A DNA stretch of 64,000 bases, taken from Nocardia fusca NBRC 14340 (lineage in GTDB: Bacteria > Actinomycetota > Actinomycetes > Mycobacteriales > Mycobacteriaceae). The notes under the pieces are model-generated. The model had not been told where the DNA came from and ran no database searches. It was given only the letters and a program-made list of their open reading frames with translations. A program made the translations under genes and the position numbers. Numbering within the stretch: the stretch's first letter is position 1; every line of letters starts with the position of its first letter. The stretch lies in assembly GCF_001618425.1 (NCBI RefSeq), contig NZ_BDCU01000055.1, positions 26,570 to 90,569 of the forward strand, written 5' to 3'. Below are positions 1 through 9,215 of the stretch, piece after piece.

Positions 1-58
1 TGTGTCTCCAGGATTGTGGTGCGGGCAGGCGAACTTGGTCGGGTTGTGGTGGTGTTGT

Positions 59-1111
59 TCAACCGGAGTGTGCGTCGGGTACGAGGACGACCTTCCCGGT
101 GACGGTGCGGGACTCGGCCAGCGCCAGCGCCGAACCGGCCTGGGACAGCGGGAATTCCGCGGCGATCTGGGGAGTGATCTCGCCGTCCGCGACGAGCCGG
201 AGAACCTGTGTGAGGTCGTCGCGCAGCCGGCTCCGGAAAGTATCGAGGCGGCGTTTACCGGCCCAGAAGTTGTAGAAGTGCGCGCTTTTTCCGTTGGGTA
301 GGTAGTTCCACAGCGTCAGCCGGGCGAACAGTTTCAGTACCGGCAGTTGTGAGTTACCGTCGACGTCCTTGGTCGCTGCGGTGCCGTAGGACACCAGCGT
401 TCCGCCGCGCCGCAGCAGCCGCCACGACTCGACCACTCCGGTACCGCCGACGTGATCGAATACCGCGTCCACGCCGTCGGGCGCGATTTCGCTGATCCGC
501 CGGTACATCTGCGGGTCGCGGTAGTCCACCGGGATCGCGCCCAGATCCCGGACCGCCGGGTGGTGCCGGGGAGCGGCCGTGCCGATCACCGTGATCCCGT
601 GGTGGCGAGCCAGTTGTACAAGCGTCGAACCCACACCGCCGTTGGCGCCCAGAACCACGATCGTCCCACCGGGACGGACCGCGGCGGTGCGGTGCAGCAT
701 CTGCCAGGCGGTGATGCCGTTCACCAGCACGGTTTCGGCCGCGGTCGCGGTTACGCCGTCCGGTACCGCCACCAGGTCGGCGGCATCGAGGAGCAGGGCA
801 CTGGACCAGCCGCCGACCTTGGTGACCGCGGCGAAACGCCGCCCGACGAGACCGGGGTCCACCCCCGGGCCGGTGGCCGTGACGGTGCCGACCACGTCGT
901 ATCCGGGCACAAAGGGGAACGGGGGCTGGTCGAAGTATTTCCCGCGACGCATCTGCTGCTCGGCGAACGAGACGCCCGTGGCGGCGAGGGCCAGGACGAC
1001 CTGCCCCGGTGGGGGTGAGGGGAGTTCGCGGGTTGTGACCTGGAGGCCGTCCGGCTCGACCTTGCCCGGCAGGACTACTTCGGTGGCGTAGGTGGCGGTG
1101 CTGTGGCCCAT
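59..1111 (-). CDS. Zinc-type alcohol dehydrogenase-like / quinone oxidoreductase (MDR superfamily)
   Basis: A 350-residue medium-chain dehydrogenase/reductase. It has an N-terminal GroES-like domain with the FVPGYDVVG segment, then a Rossmann NAD(P)H domain with a GANGGVGS nucleotide loop. No structural-zinc cysteine cluster is visible, which fits the NADPH:quinone oxidoreductase (QOR) branch. The ATG at 1111 was chosen because homology starts there; the frame stays open upstream without family-like sequence. It is transcribed divergently from a TetR gene 104 bp away with repeated GTAAG motifs between them, so the TetR protein probably controls it. The substrate cannot be told from sequence. 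Confidence 0.85.
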   Translation of the reverse strand: MGHSTATYATEVVLPGKVEPDGLQVTTRELPSPPPGQVVLALAATGVSFAEQQMRRGKYFDQPPFPFVPGYDVVGTVTATGPGVDPGLVGRRFAAVTKVGGWSSALLLDAADLVAVPDGVTATAAETVLVNGITAWQMLHRTAAVRPGGTIVVLGANGGVGSTLVQLARHHGITVIGTAAPRHHPAVRDLGAIPVDYRDPQMYRRISEIAPDGVDAVFDHVGGTGVVESWRLLRRGGTLVSYGTAATKDVDGNSQLPVLKLFARLTLWNYLPNGKSAHFYNFWAGKRRLDTFRSRLRDDLTQVLRLVADGEITPQIAAEFPLSQAGSALALAESRTVTGKVVLVPDAHSG

Positions 1112-1142
1112 GATGCGTATCCGATCGCTCTGAGTTAACGAC

Positions 1143-1208
1143 CGTAAGGTTACGCATGTAAGTAAGGAATGCGCAAGAGCTAACACCTGTAAGTTTTGTT
1201 GTGTAAGG
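1143..1208. promoter_or_regulatory. Probable TetR operator region between divergent genes
   Basis: The 104-bp gap between the QOR and TetR genes holds overlapping dyads: CGTAA-GG-TTACG at 1143-1154 and TTAC-GCAT-GTAA at 1150-1161. There are four copies of a GTAAG core (about 1144, 1158, 1191 and 1203). Dyads of this size between a TetR gene and its divergent neighbour are the usual binding sites. Assignment to the TetR protein at 1216 is inference. Confidence 0.5.
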
Positions 1209-1215
1209 TGCTCGC

Positions 1216-1851
1216 ATGGAGGAGACAGCGCCCCGCCCCCGAGTACGCAACCGCCGCGGCGAAGGAGGTCGGCTGCGGGACGAAATCGTTGCGGCGGCGG
1301 TCGAACTGCTCGACGAGACCGGCGAGGAAAGTGCCGTCACCCTGCGCTCCGTCGCCCGCCGCGCCGGAATCGCGGCCCCCTCGATCTACCGGCATTTCCC
1401 GGATCAGCCCGCCATCATGCTCGCCGTCGTACGCAATGCCTTCACCGAGTTGGACGAACAACTTCGCGCCGCCCACGACTCCGCCGTGGATTCACCGCGG
1501 GACCGCCTGCTCGCCGTATGCCACGGCTATCTGGACTTCGCGCGTACTCGGCCCGGTCGCTACCGGGCGATGTTCGCCGGGGTCTGGATACCCGATCTCA
1601 CGCGGGCTTCGATAACCGAGCAGGACATGGCCACGCTCGGCCAGGACACGCTGGCATTGCTCACCCGGGCCGTCGAGAATTGTGTCGCCGCCGGCTGCGC
1701 TACCAGCACAGACGTGCGGGCGGACACCGTGGCGCTGTGGCTCGGCCTGCACGGGCTCGCCCATCAGCGAATGGTTTCCCCGTCGTTTCCGTGGCCACCG
1801 GATATCGCCGAGCGCGTCATCACCACGCTCGCGCACCTCACCGAGAGCTGA
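1216..1851 (+). CDS. TetR/AcrR family transcriptional regulator
   Basis: 211 residues with an N-terminal TetR helix-turn-helix at about residues 20-65 (AGIAAPSIYRHFPDQ recognition region) and a C-terminal helical ligand domain of the TetR_C type. The ATG follows AAGGTG at suitable spacing. It is divergent from the QOR gene, and the dyads between them suggest autoregulation and control of that gene. The inducer is unknown. Confidence 0.88.
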   Translation: MEETAPRPRVRNRRGEGGRLRDEIVAAAVELLDETGEESAVTLRSVARRAGIAAPSIYRHFPDQPAIMLAVVRNAFTELDEQLRAAHDSAVDSPRDRLLAVCHGYLDFARTRPGRYRAMFAGVWIPDLTRASITEQDMATLGQDTLALLTRAVENCVAAGCATSTDVRADTVALWLGLHGLAHQRMVSPSFPWPPDIAERVITTLAHLTES

Positions 1852-1989
1852 TGTGCGCGCCACCGTATCCGGAGAAACACCGAGCAGATCGTAGCCGTGT
1901 CCGGCGTTATACGACCGGGAACCGGCCGCCGGAGTGGCGTTGCGCCGGGGGCAAACACCCGGTGGCCGCCCCAGCCGACCTCGGCTTCA

Positions 1990-3522
1990 TCATCGGCAGG
2001 CCGCCGAGGCGTGGGCCTGGGGGCCTGCCGCCGCACACACCCACCACGTCGGCAGCCACCACTTGCCGTCACGCGGGACGAGGGGAACAACCAGAGGCAT
2101 TCTTCCCACGCTGCTGGTCGTACTGGTCGTCGCCAAGAGAATATTCGGTCGGATCAAGGTGACCCGGCCCACGTTCATCTGCAATGAGAACTGAGCCTGG
2201 AACGATGCCATTCGATCGACGAGGTGCGGATCCTTGGCGTCGTCGACAACACGGATGCGCTTCTCTACGGCCGGAACACCCGGATCGAAGACCTCTTCGA
2301 TCTGTGAGTCCATGTCGGCCACCGTCGGGAGCGGCGGCGTGGGCTCTGCCGACACTTCGACCGGGCCACGGGTGCCCGGGTAGAGATCGTCGACGATGGC
2401 CGCCCAGATGCTCGGCGCGTTGACCATCAACTGTGTCGCCGGCAGGGTGTGCTGGTTCACTACGACCACCACGCTGACGTCGCGTTCGGGCAGATAGCCG
2501 ATCTGGGTCGTATAACCGAGGACCGATCCCTGATGAGACAACCAGCGGCCGTCCTGCGCCAGTCCCAGACCGTACCGGTACGTTCCACCCCCTGGCGTCG
2601 AGACATCGGTGAACGCTGTCCGAGCCCGCAAAGTCGACTCCTTCAGCAGGTCACCACGACCGAGTACCGACGCATACGATGCCAGGTCGGCGACCGAGGA
2701 CACCATCGCCCCGGCCGCACCGTAAAGAGTGGGAGACGTGCGTTCGGTGACGTCGACGGAAACGTCTCCAGCGTAGGTGTACCCACGAGCGACAGGCACC
2801 GGAAGCGATCGATCGTCGGGATAGAAGGTTTCACGCAATCCGTGGTCACCGGCGAGGTCGTTCAGCACTTGGCGCACCGGCTTGCCCATCACCTGCTCCA
2901 GCACGAGCCCTAGCAGGTAGTACTCGGAATTGGAATAGTTGCCGTGCTGTCGAGGCATTTTCGCGGCGTCGGGGCGGGCGGCAATGACTCGCAGGACGTC
3001 ACCACGGCCCCATTCCCGAGTGGGCTCCGCCGGTTTCAACTGCTCCGCGAACTCGGGATCCGTCGAGTAGTCATAGACGCCCCCACGCATGCCGAGCAGA
3101 TCCCTGATGGTGATCGCATCGCCGTTCGGCACACCCGATACGAACTTTTCGAGGGAATCGTCCAGCGACAACCGGCCCTGCTCCGCGGCGCGCAGGACCG
3201 CTGTCGCCGTAAAGGTTTTTGTGACACTTCCGATCCGGAAGTGGTCATCGACGGTGGCCGGTCTGCGGTTGGTGGTATCAGCGAGCCCATATGCCCGGAT
3301 GTAGCGGCCCCGTTCCGGGTCCACGATCGCCACCGCCGCACCAGGGGTCAACCCGGCCTCCATATGCGCACGCACGGCACGGTCGATTACTGCGGTCGCC
3401 TCGACCGGAAACCCATCGCCCGGCCGCGGGTCGGCGAAACCGCAACCTGCGGCAACCATGAGCAGTATCGAACCCAGCACTCGGGCCCGCACGCCCGAAA
3501 CGAGCGGTTGGCCGCCCCTCAT
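1990..3522 (-). CDS. Serine beta-lactamase-like hydrolase lipoprotein with MTB12-like C-terminal domain
   Basis: 510 residues. A signal peptide ends in a lipobox (VAAGC, lipidated Cys27). Residues about 40-385 form a class C beta-lactamase / D-alanyl-D-alanine carboxypeptidase-like domain with the three expected motifs: SVTK (Ser99, Lys102), YSN (196-198) and HQG (330-332). The last ~110 residues (PTVADMDSQIEEVF onward) do not belong to that fold and resemble the conserved C-terminal domain of mycobacterial MTB12/CFP-2 low-molecular-weight antigens. It probably acts outside the membrane on peptidoglycan or another ester/amide. The ATG has a GGAGGAACAGGT ribosome site. Catalytic class is well supported; substrate is not. 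Confidence 0.85.
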   Translation of the reverse strand: MRGGQPLVSGVRARVLGSILLMVAAGCGFADPRPGDGFPVEATAVIDRAVRAHMEAGLTPGAAVAIVDPERGRYIRAYGLADTTNRRPATVDDHFRIGSVTKTFTATAVLRAAEQGRLSLDDSLEKFVSGVPNGDAITIRDLLGMRGGVYDYSTDPEFAEQLKPAEPTREWGRGDVLRVIAARPDAAKMPRQHGNYSNSEYYLLGLVLEQVMGKPVRQVLNDLAGDHGLRETFYPDDRSLPVPVARGYTYAGDVSVDVTERTSPTLYGAAGAMVSSVADLASYASVLGRGDLLKESTLRARTAFTDVSTPGGGTYRYGLGLAQDGRWLSHQGSVLGYTTQIGYLPERDVSVVVVVNQHTLPATQLMVNAPSIWAAIVDDLYPGTRGPVEVSAEPTPPLPTVADMDSQIEEVFDPGVPAVEKRIRVVDDAKDPHLVDRMASFQAQFSLQMNVGRVTLIRPNILLATTSTTSSVGRMPLVVPLVPRDGKWWLPTWWVCAAAGPQAHASAACR

Positions 3523-4098
3523 ACCTGTTCCTCCGACTTTCGCCAGAACCGGCGACCTTCGATATCGGCCCGACGGATCATCTCGCGTGCCGACTCGGAA
3601 TTTGCTCTCCGAACGAGACCTTCACCCCGGGATCTTCGTTGATCGGCATCCGATTCTGTTCACCGACATCTGTCCACCCCACCACACGTCGGCCGGAACC
3701 TCTCCCGTTCCGATCGGAAGAGCATGAGATCACATCAACCTACGAGCACGAGCGCCCGTAGGGGGAGCAGACCGGAAACCCTTCGAGCCCATAGTCGATG
3801 CTCGTGCAGCCGCATGCTCGATCGGGCTCTGTGGTGATGAGTGCTCAGGAAGGGGTCGAGCAACAGAGGGCACACTCGCCGGAACCGGCTGGTGACCGCC
3901 AAGAGGTCAGCCACCGTTCGGGTGGCTGACCACCGGTGGTGCGCCCTCGCCGGGTCCACCTGTACCGTCCGGCCAGACCATGCGCACCATCATGACCGGC
4001 TCCATCGACTATCGACTGCGCACGGGGAACAGCGCACTCGGGCGGCAAGGCCCGAAAGTCACGCTACGGCCGAGAGGATCGCCGTGGACAGGCCCGGC
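3523..4098. other. Intergenic stretch without a supported gene
   Basis: 576 bp between the CAP-protein gene and the serine-hydrolase gene. Open frames here lack family features and ribosome sites. It contains the hairpin at 3905-3931 and presumably the promoter of the serine hydrolase. Confidence 0.5.
3905..3931 (-). terminator. Hairpin, probable terminator downstream of the CAP gene
   Basis: Perfect 11-bp inverted repeat GGTCAGCCACC / GGTGGCTGACC with a 5-nt loop, about 170 bp downstream of the CAP-protein stop. There is no clear T run, so termination is inferred from the stem alone. Confidence 0.5.
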
Positions 4099-4626
4099 TC
4101 AGCGCGGGCGTGCCACGTTCTGGGGGAACTGCCCCTCTACGTTGCCCGCCGGGTTGTAGAGACCGACGACGACGGTGTAGCCGCCCTCCGAGGCGTACCC
4201 GATACCGAGCCGGGTGCTGGCCTTCCACACCAACTGCGTGAAATGACCCGTTGACATGCTGAATCCGGGGTTGTTGAAGTCGTATTCCTTGATCTCGTCG
4301 TACCACATCTGCGTGCCCATACGGACAAAGGAGACAGCGTCCCAGCTGCCCTGTCCCCCGACGAGGTTCTCCCCGGCCCCGTTCTTGTAGGGGCAGCTGT
4401 GATCGATCGTGCGCTTTTGGGTGTAGTACTGCGCGCATTTCTGGGCCTGAGCGTTCAGGTTCTGGGTCGAGGTCATGGCCGGGGAACCGTGCTTGGCCCG
4501 GTAGTTGTTGTGCAGGGTGAGCCCGTTCTGCGCGTAATCGCTCTGTCCGGCGGCTGGGCCGCCGCCGGTGACGAGCGCGGCGAGCATCACCACGGCAATA
4601 ACCGATACCAATCGACCGACACGCAC
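4099..4626 (-). CDS. Secreted CAP-domain (SCP/PR1) protein
   Basis: 175 residues from a GTG start at 4626, chosen because GGGAGG lies 5 nt upstream and a clean signal peptide follows (VRVGRLVSVIAVVMLAAL, cleavage near GPAAG). The mature part is a single CAP/SCP domain: LHNNYRAKHG, GENLVGG, the CAP signature TGHFTQLVWKAS and the C-terminal YNPAGN. Three cysteines are present in the mature chain (QKCAQYY, DHSCPYK region), so one disulfide is possible. Bacterial CAP proteins are exported; their biochemical role is mostly undefined, so no activity is assigned. Confidence 0.85.
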   Translation of the reverse strand: MRVGRLVSVIAVVMLAALVTGGGPAAGQSDYAQNGLTLHNNYRAKHGSPAMTSTQNLNAQAQKCAQYYTQKRTIDHSCPYKNGAGENLVGGQGSWDAVSFVRMGTQMWYDEIKEYDFNNPGFSMSTGHFTQLVWKASTRLGIGYASEGGYTVVVGLYNPAGNVEGQFPQNVARPR

Positions 4627-4964
4627 GACGACCTCCCGAGACAGAGCAGAACACAACAGAACGAACCACACAGACCTCGGAACCCCCACAGGCCGTGAGC
4701 GTTTCGGGATCAGGTGAGCATACTCGGACTCGCTGCACTGCTCCTCGAACGACACCGGGAACCCCTGAGCGATTTCGGCCGACATGATCATCCACGCGGT
4801 GATGCCCGGAGGGGAGTTACGGAACGACCTCGAGCCAGCTGTTCAGGGTCACGCGGTGGGGGCGGCGCATCCGCAGCCCGAGCCCGCACACGCACCGACC
4901 ACGCCGTCATCGACGTTGCGCTCCCGCTCCGATCGGCGCCCACCAGCGGCGCGACTTCGCGGAC
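4627..4964. other. Intergenic stretch, 338 bp, no gene seen
   Basis: Lies between the MerR-gene stop and the CAP-gene start, both on the minus strand. No open frame with family features; it should contain the CAP promoter, which I could not place confidently. Confidence 0.4.
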
Positions 4965-5428
<464 letters not shown>

Positions 5429-5432
<4 letters not shown>

Positions 5433-5773
5433 CGGGCACCACCGATCGCGGTACCGGCCCGGGCGGCGAACGCGTCGAGCACCTCGACATACGCGGCGGG
5501 GGCCTCGACTCCCATCACCAGGCCTTCGGTGGTGGGGTCGAAGTCGAAGGTGAAAAACGAACAACAGCGCGACTCCCGCGCCGCCAGCCCTCGCGCGTCC
5601 GGTTCGGCGGCGGGATCGAGCACGAGTTCGCGCCGGGCCGGGCCCGGGCGGCGGGCGCTGCGCGCGGAGTCGGCGAACAACCGGTCGAACTCGGCGACCC
5701 GGATCGGCTGCTCCACGGTGGGTAGCGTGCACGCATCCGGCGCCCACCCGGCACTACCAGCAGAAATCGTCAT
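5429..5773 (-). CDS. Small conserved protein with RCCSFF motif, first gene of the MerR operon
   Basis: 114 residues. It contains a vicinal cysteine pair in an aromatic segment (ESRCCSFFTFDFD at about residues 67-79) and one more Cys near the N-terminus. No signal peptide or membrane helix. The stop overlaps the MerR start by 4 bp, so the two are translationally coupled, and a MerR-type promoter lies directly upstream. Its position under a metal-type promoter suggests metal binding, sensing or handling, but I do not recognise a characterised function. Confidence 0.7.
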
Positions 5774-5779
5774 ACGCCA

Positions 5780-5810
5780 CGGTAAGCCTGTACCCCGGTA
5801 CAGGATGCAA
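5780..5810 (-). promoter_or_regulatory. MerR-type promoter with operator in a 19-bp spacer
   Basis: On the minus strand a -35-like TTGCAT (5810-5805) and a -10-like TTACCG (5785-5780) are separated by exactly 19 bp. That spacer holds the dyad CCTGTACC-GG-GGTACAGG (5804-5787). A long spacer filled by a dyad is the hallmark of MerR-activated promoters. The -10 lies only 6 nt from the ATG at 5773, so the transcript is probably leaderless. Confidence 0.7.
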
Positions 5811-5963
5811 CCACGACAACGTCCCCCTACCGGCGTCCATCGAAGGGGTGCATATGGACGATTACGGTGGGTAAATCATCGCTAACCAGCGATAATTCTG
5901 CGTATACGTGTCCAAGGAAACACTGGTTCACGAACACCCCACCGGAGGTGGATTCAGTAGACC

Positions 5964-6002
5964 TTGAAGGTTCATCATTTTCTGAATACAGATTTTGATG
6001 TA
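5964..6002 (+). promoter_or_regulatory. Probable promoter/operator of the CmtR-like gene
   Basis: TTGAAG (5964-5969) and TACAGA (5987-5992) are spaced by 17 bp. The -10 overlaps an imperfect dyad TACA-N8-TGTA (5987-6002), where a repressor would block transcription. Placement is by eye; binding by the adjacent ArsR protein is inferred from ArsR autoregulation. Confidence 0.4.
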
Positions 6003-6013
6003 CTGTCCGCGTC

Positions 6014-6343
6014 ATGGAGACCGCAGTCCACACCGACGCGCTGGCGCGGTTCGGCCACGCCCTGTCCGACCCGACTCGCACCCGGATCCTATTGAGCCTG
6101 CGGCAGGCTCCGGGGTATCCGTCGGATCTGGCCGAGCAGATCGGGGTGACCCGGCAGATCCTGTCCAATCACCTCGCCTGCCTACGCGGGTGCGGACTCG
6201 TGGTCGCGGTACCGGAAGGCCGGCGCAGCCGTTATGAACTCGCCGATGCGCGGATCGCCGCGGCGCTGGGTGATCTGCTGGGTTTGGTGCTGGCGGTGGA
6301 TCCGGCCTGCTGCCCGGACGCCGAGACCGAAGGCTGCTGCTGA
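6014..6343 (+). CDS. cmtR: ArsR/SmtB-family metal sensor, CmtR-like (Cd/Pb type)
   Basis: 109 residues, one winged-helix ArsR domain. The recognition helix contains the CmtR signature SNHLACLRGCGLV with Cys56 and Cys60, and a C-terminal Cys pair at 99-100 (VDPACCP) sits where M. tuberculosis CmtR has its third ligand Cys102. CmtR Cys57/Cys61/Cys102 bind Cd(II) and Pb(II) and release DNA, so this protein very probably senses the same ions. Extra cysteines end the chain (EGCC). The ATG of the transporter gene shares one base with its TGA stop, so the two form an operon. Confidence 0.85.
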   Translation: METAVHTDALARFGHALSDPTRTRILLSLRQAPGYPSDLAEQIGVTRQILSNHLACLRGCGLVVAVPEGRRSRYELADARIAAALGDLLGLVLAVDPACCPDAETEGCC

Positions 6344-7068
6344 TGGCTTCGCTCGGCATGCCTTCGCTTCCGTCCGCGGTGACCGTCTCCGGGCCCGATC
6401 CGGATCGGAAGGCACTGCTGGCGCGGCGGATCCGCTGGTTCGTCGCCGCGACCATCACCTACAACGTGATCGAGGCGATCATCGCGCTCACCGAAGGCGC
6501 ACGGGTGTCTTCGACCGCGTTGATCGGGTTCGGCCTGGATTCGGTGATCGAGGTGTCCTCGGCGGCCGCGGTGGCATGGCAGTTCGCCGGCCGCGACCCC
6601 GAAGCGCGGGAGAAGGTCGCACTGCGGATCATCGCTCTCTCCTTTTTCGCCCTCGCCCTCTACGTCACCGTCGACTCGATCCGGGCACTCTTCGGCCTCG
6701 GCGAAGCACAGCACTCCGCGATCGGCATCGGGTTGGCCGCAGCGAGTCTGGTGATCATGCCGGTGCTCTCGGCCGCCCAACGCCGCGCCGGTCGAGAACT
6801 CGGATCCGCCTCCGCGGTCGCCGATTCCAAACAGACCCTGCTGTGCACCCACCTCTCAGCAGTCCTGCTGGTGGGCCTGCTGCTCAACAGCCTGTTCGGG
6901 TGGTCGTGGGCCGACCCGATCGCCGCCCTGGTCATCGCCGCGATCGCAGCCAAAGAGGGTCGCAACGCCTGGAAGGGCGACACCTGCTGTCCGGTACCGG
7001 TCCCGACTCCGGAAGCCTCCCGGACCGGCGGTCGCGGCGGGCACGACTGCGACTGCTGCGAGGACTGA
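6343..7068 (+). CDS. Cation efflux transporter of the CDF-like family
   Basis: 241 residues with about six hydrophobic segments. Conserved intramembrane acidic residues lie in TYNVIEAIIALTEG and FGLDSVIEVSS, as expected for cation-diffusion-facilitator-type carriers, and another Asp in SWADPIAALV. A Cys-rich cytosolic tail (DTCCP, HDCDCCED) may bind metal. It lacks the usual large C-terminal cytoplasmic domain, so it belongs to the short cation-transporter group. Overlap with the CmtR-like gene implies metal-induced expression and Cd/Pb/Zn export from the cytoplasm (inference). Confidence 0.82.
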   Translation: MASLGMPSLPSAVTVSGPDPDRKALLARRIRWFVAATITYNVIEAIIALTEGARVSSTALIGFGLDSVIEVSSAAAVAWQFAGRDPEAREKVALRIIALSFFALALYVTVDSIRALFGLGEAQHSAIGIGLAAASLVIMPVLSAAQRRAGRELGSASAVADSKQTLLCTHLSAVLLVGLLLNSLFGWSWADPIAALVIAAIAAKEGRNAWKGDTCCPVPVPTPEASRTGGRGGHDCDCCED

Positions 7069-7255
7069 TTCCACCACTCCCGAAAGGGCCCTCCGGATCG
7101 GCACCGCGGTGGGCCCCGGTCCGTCAGGGCTCTGTGAGTACTGCGCGAGGAATTCCGTCCCTGCCGCCGCCCGCCGTGGGCACAGTCACCGTCCCCGACC
7201 GGCTCTCTCTATCGAGCGCGCAGCGACGGGCCGCCCTCGGGTAGCACGACACCGG

Positions 7256-8098
7256 TCAGACGTACTGCAAGGCCGCCGTGGGGTGGGGCCTCGGCACCGA
7301 TCCCAGCGGGCGGGACTGCTGCAGCGTGGGATGCACCCGGACCCGGCCGTCCTCGACATTGCGCCAGATCCCGAGCGCGGTCATCCGCACCGGCGCGGCC
7401 GTTCGGTGATCGAAGCTCATCCGGTCCACCGGCCCGCAGATCGATACCGCGGCCACCGCCTGACCGATCTCCCCGACGGGTGCCGCCACGCATCCGAATC
7501 CCGCCACTGATTCCTCGCGCTCGAAGGCGATACCGTGCGCGCGGACCTTGGCCAGTTCGGCCCGCAGTTGCGCGGCCGTGGCAATGGAGTACCGCGTCTT
7601 CGGCCGGACGGGGCCGGCACCGAACACATTGCCGCGCTCCCCGTCGGCGTAGGCGAGGATCGCTTTGCCCACCGCCGTACAGTGCGCGGGCTGGCGGCCC
7701 CCAACGCGGGTCGGTACCGCGCCCGCCAGCCGTCCGCCGACCTTGTCCAGGTACACCACATCCGTGCCGTCGAGCACGGCCAGATGCACCACGCAGCCGG
7801 TGGTGCGGTGCAGTTCGTGCAGGAAGGGCACCGCGGCGCGGTGCAGCCGGTCCTGGTGCACGGCCAGCGAGCCGAGTTCCATCAGCCGCAGGCCCAGTTC
7901 GTAGTCCCGGCCGTCGCGCCGCAACCAGCGCAGCTGTACGAGCCGCTCCAGGATGCGGTGCGCCGAGGACCGGGGTAGTCCGGTGCGCCGCACTATCTGG
8001 GCGAGCGTGAGGCGCCCCGGGCCCTCGAACGCGTCGAGAACCAGCGAGACGCGGTCGAGCACAGCGCTCGGGGTGGTGGCGTCGGCCTGCATAGTCAT
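7256..8098 (-). CDS. IclR-family transcriptional regulator
   Basis: 280 residues from the ATG at 8098, which follows GGAGGGC closely; a second ATG at 8092 is also possible. An N-terminal winged helix (TLAQIVRRTGLPRSSAHRIL) is followed by the IclR effector domain, including AHCTAVGKAILAY and ESVAGFGCVAAPVG. IclR proteins commonly control aromatic and steroid catabolism. The KshA/HsaA/HsaC-like operon ends just upstream, separated by a strong terminator, so this gene has its own promoter and is a candidate regulator of that operon. Confidence 0.87.
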   Translation of the reverse strand: MTMQADATTPSAVLDRVSLVLDAFEGPGRLTLAQIVRRTGLPRSSAHRILERLVQLRWLRRDGRDYELGLRLMELGSLAVHQDRLHRAAVPFLHELHRTTGCVVHLAVLDGTDVVYLDKVGGRLAGAVPTRVGGRQPAHCTAVGKAILAYADGERGNVFGAGPVRPKTRYSIATAAQLRAELAKVRAHGIAFEREESVAGFGCVAAPVGEIGQAVAAVSICGPVDRMSFDHRTAAPVRMTALGIWRNVEDGRVRVHPTLQQSRPLGSVPRPHPTAALQYV

Positions 8099-8220
8099 GA
8101 GCCCTCCATTGGGTCTACGAGCTGATGCCCAATCGAATATGCCGAATAGGCATATTCCTATTAGTAGCATCCTCTTGTGGCAGCTGTCACACAAATCGCA
8201 AAGGTTGGCCGAAAATCACG

Positions 8221-8265
8221 AACGGCCCCCCGGACCGAGCGCAACGCTCGGTCCGGGGGGCCGTT
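8221..8265 (-). terminator. Very strong intrinsic terminator-type hairpin after the dioxygenase gene
   Basis: Perfect 21-bp inverted repeat (arms 8221-8241 and 8245-8265) with a 3-nt loop (CAA), 11 bp downstream of the dioxygenase stop. The stem is nearly all G:C and ends in AA/TT. It separates the catabolic operon from the IclR gene. Confidence 0.85.
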
Positions 8266-8276
8266 CTCCGCGGGCC

Positions 8277-9182
8277 CTACATCGCCGCCAGCGGTTCGCT
8301 ACCGGACCAGTCGTGGCCCCAGTAGCTGTCCGCGGTGATCTCCTCCGCGGTGTAGTACTTCTCGTCGACCCGCATCCCCTCCGTGCCGAATTCGATATCC
8401 CAGCCGCCGGGGGCACGCACATAGAACGACACCATCTTGTCGTTGGTGTGCCGGCCCAGCGTCGAGGACACCGAGAACCCGTCCTTCGCCACCCGGTCCA
8501 GCGCCTGGCCCACCGCGTCGAGCGAATCGACCTCCACCATGATGTGCACCAACCCGGGCGCGCCGCCGTGCGGCGCGGGGCACAGCGCCAGGCTGTGGTG
8601 GCGTTCGTTCACGCCCAGGAAACGGATCCGCACCGGCCCGAACTCCGGCGGCGCCGGCACCCGGAACGCGCCGCGCGGCAGGAAACCGAGGACCTCGGTG
8701 TAGAACTCGAACGCACCACCCAGGTCCATGGTCGGCAGCACCACGTGCCCCAGGCCTTGGGCGCCCGTGACGAACCGGGCGCCGAACGGGGTCACCACCG
8801 GGCTGTGGTCGAGGACGGGGCCGTGGAACACCTCCAGCGTGGCGCCGGCGGGGTCGGTGAAGGTGATCGCCTCCTCCACCCGGCGGGCATCCGCGTCGGC
8901 CGGGGACAGCGATTCCACCGTGATGCCCGCTTTCGACACGGTCTCCCGCACCCGCCGCAGCGCCGCGTGGTCACGGACCTCCCAGCCGATCCGCACCACC
9001 TCGTCGCTCTCCCCGGCAACCACCACGATCCGCGCGGCCCGTTCGTCCATCCGCAGGTAGAGAGCGTTCTCGTCGGGTCCCGACCCCTCCGCGAAGCCGA
9101 GCACGTCGAAGGCGAACTGCCGCCAGCGCTCCATATTCGTGGTCTGGATCTGTACATAGCCGAGGCTCTTGATATCGGTCAT
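8277..9182 (-). CDS. Extradiol ring-cleavage dioxygenase, HsaC/BphC-like (type I, VOC fold)
   Basis: 301 residues, the usual length for two-domain extradiol dioxygenases. The Fe(II) ligands are in place: His146 (GLGHVVLP), His213 (LVHIMVEV) and Glu264 (WDIEFG). Supporting active-site residues His195/196, His244 and Tyr254 are also seen. It resembles HsaC, which meta-cleaves the catecholic steroid intermediate 3,4-DHSA. It ends an operon with KshA- and HsaA-like genes, so its substrate is probably a steroid-derived or related bicyclic catechol. HsaD and HsaB partners are absent here, so this may be a second, non-canonical set. Confidence 0.87.
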   Translation of the reverse strand: MTDIKSLGYVQIQTTNMERWRQFAFDVLGFAEGSGPDENALYLRMDERAARIVVVAGESDEVVRIGWEVRDHAALRRVRETVSKAGITVESLSPADADARRVEEAITFTDPAGATLEVFHGPVLDHSPVVTPFGARFVTGAQGLGHVVLPTMDLGGAFEFYTEVLGFLPRGAFRVPAPPEFGPVRIRFLGVNERHHSLALCPAPHGGAPGLVHIMVEVDSLDAVGQALDRVAKDGFSVSSTLGRHTNDKMVSFYVRAPGGWDIEFGTEGMRVDEKYYTAEEITADSYWGHDWSGSEPLAAM

Positions 9183-9215
9183 TTCGTTCCTGTCGTTTTT
9201 CTCGTCCCCGGCCGG

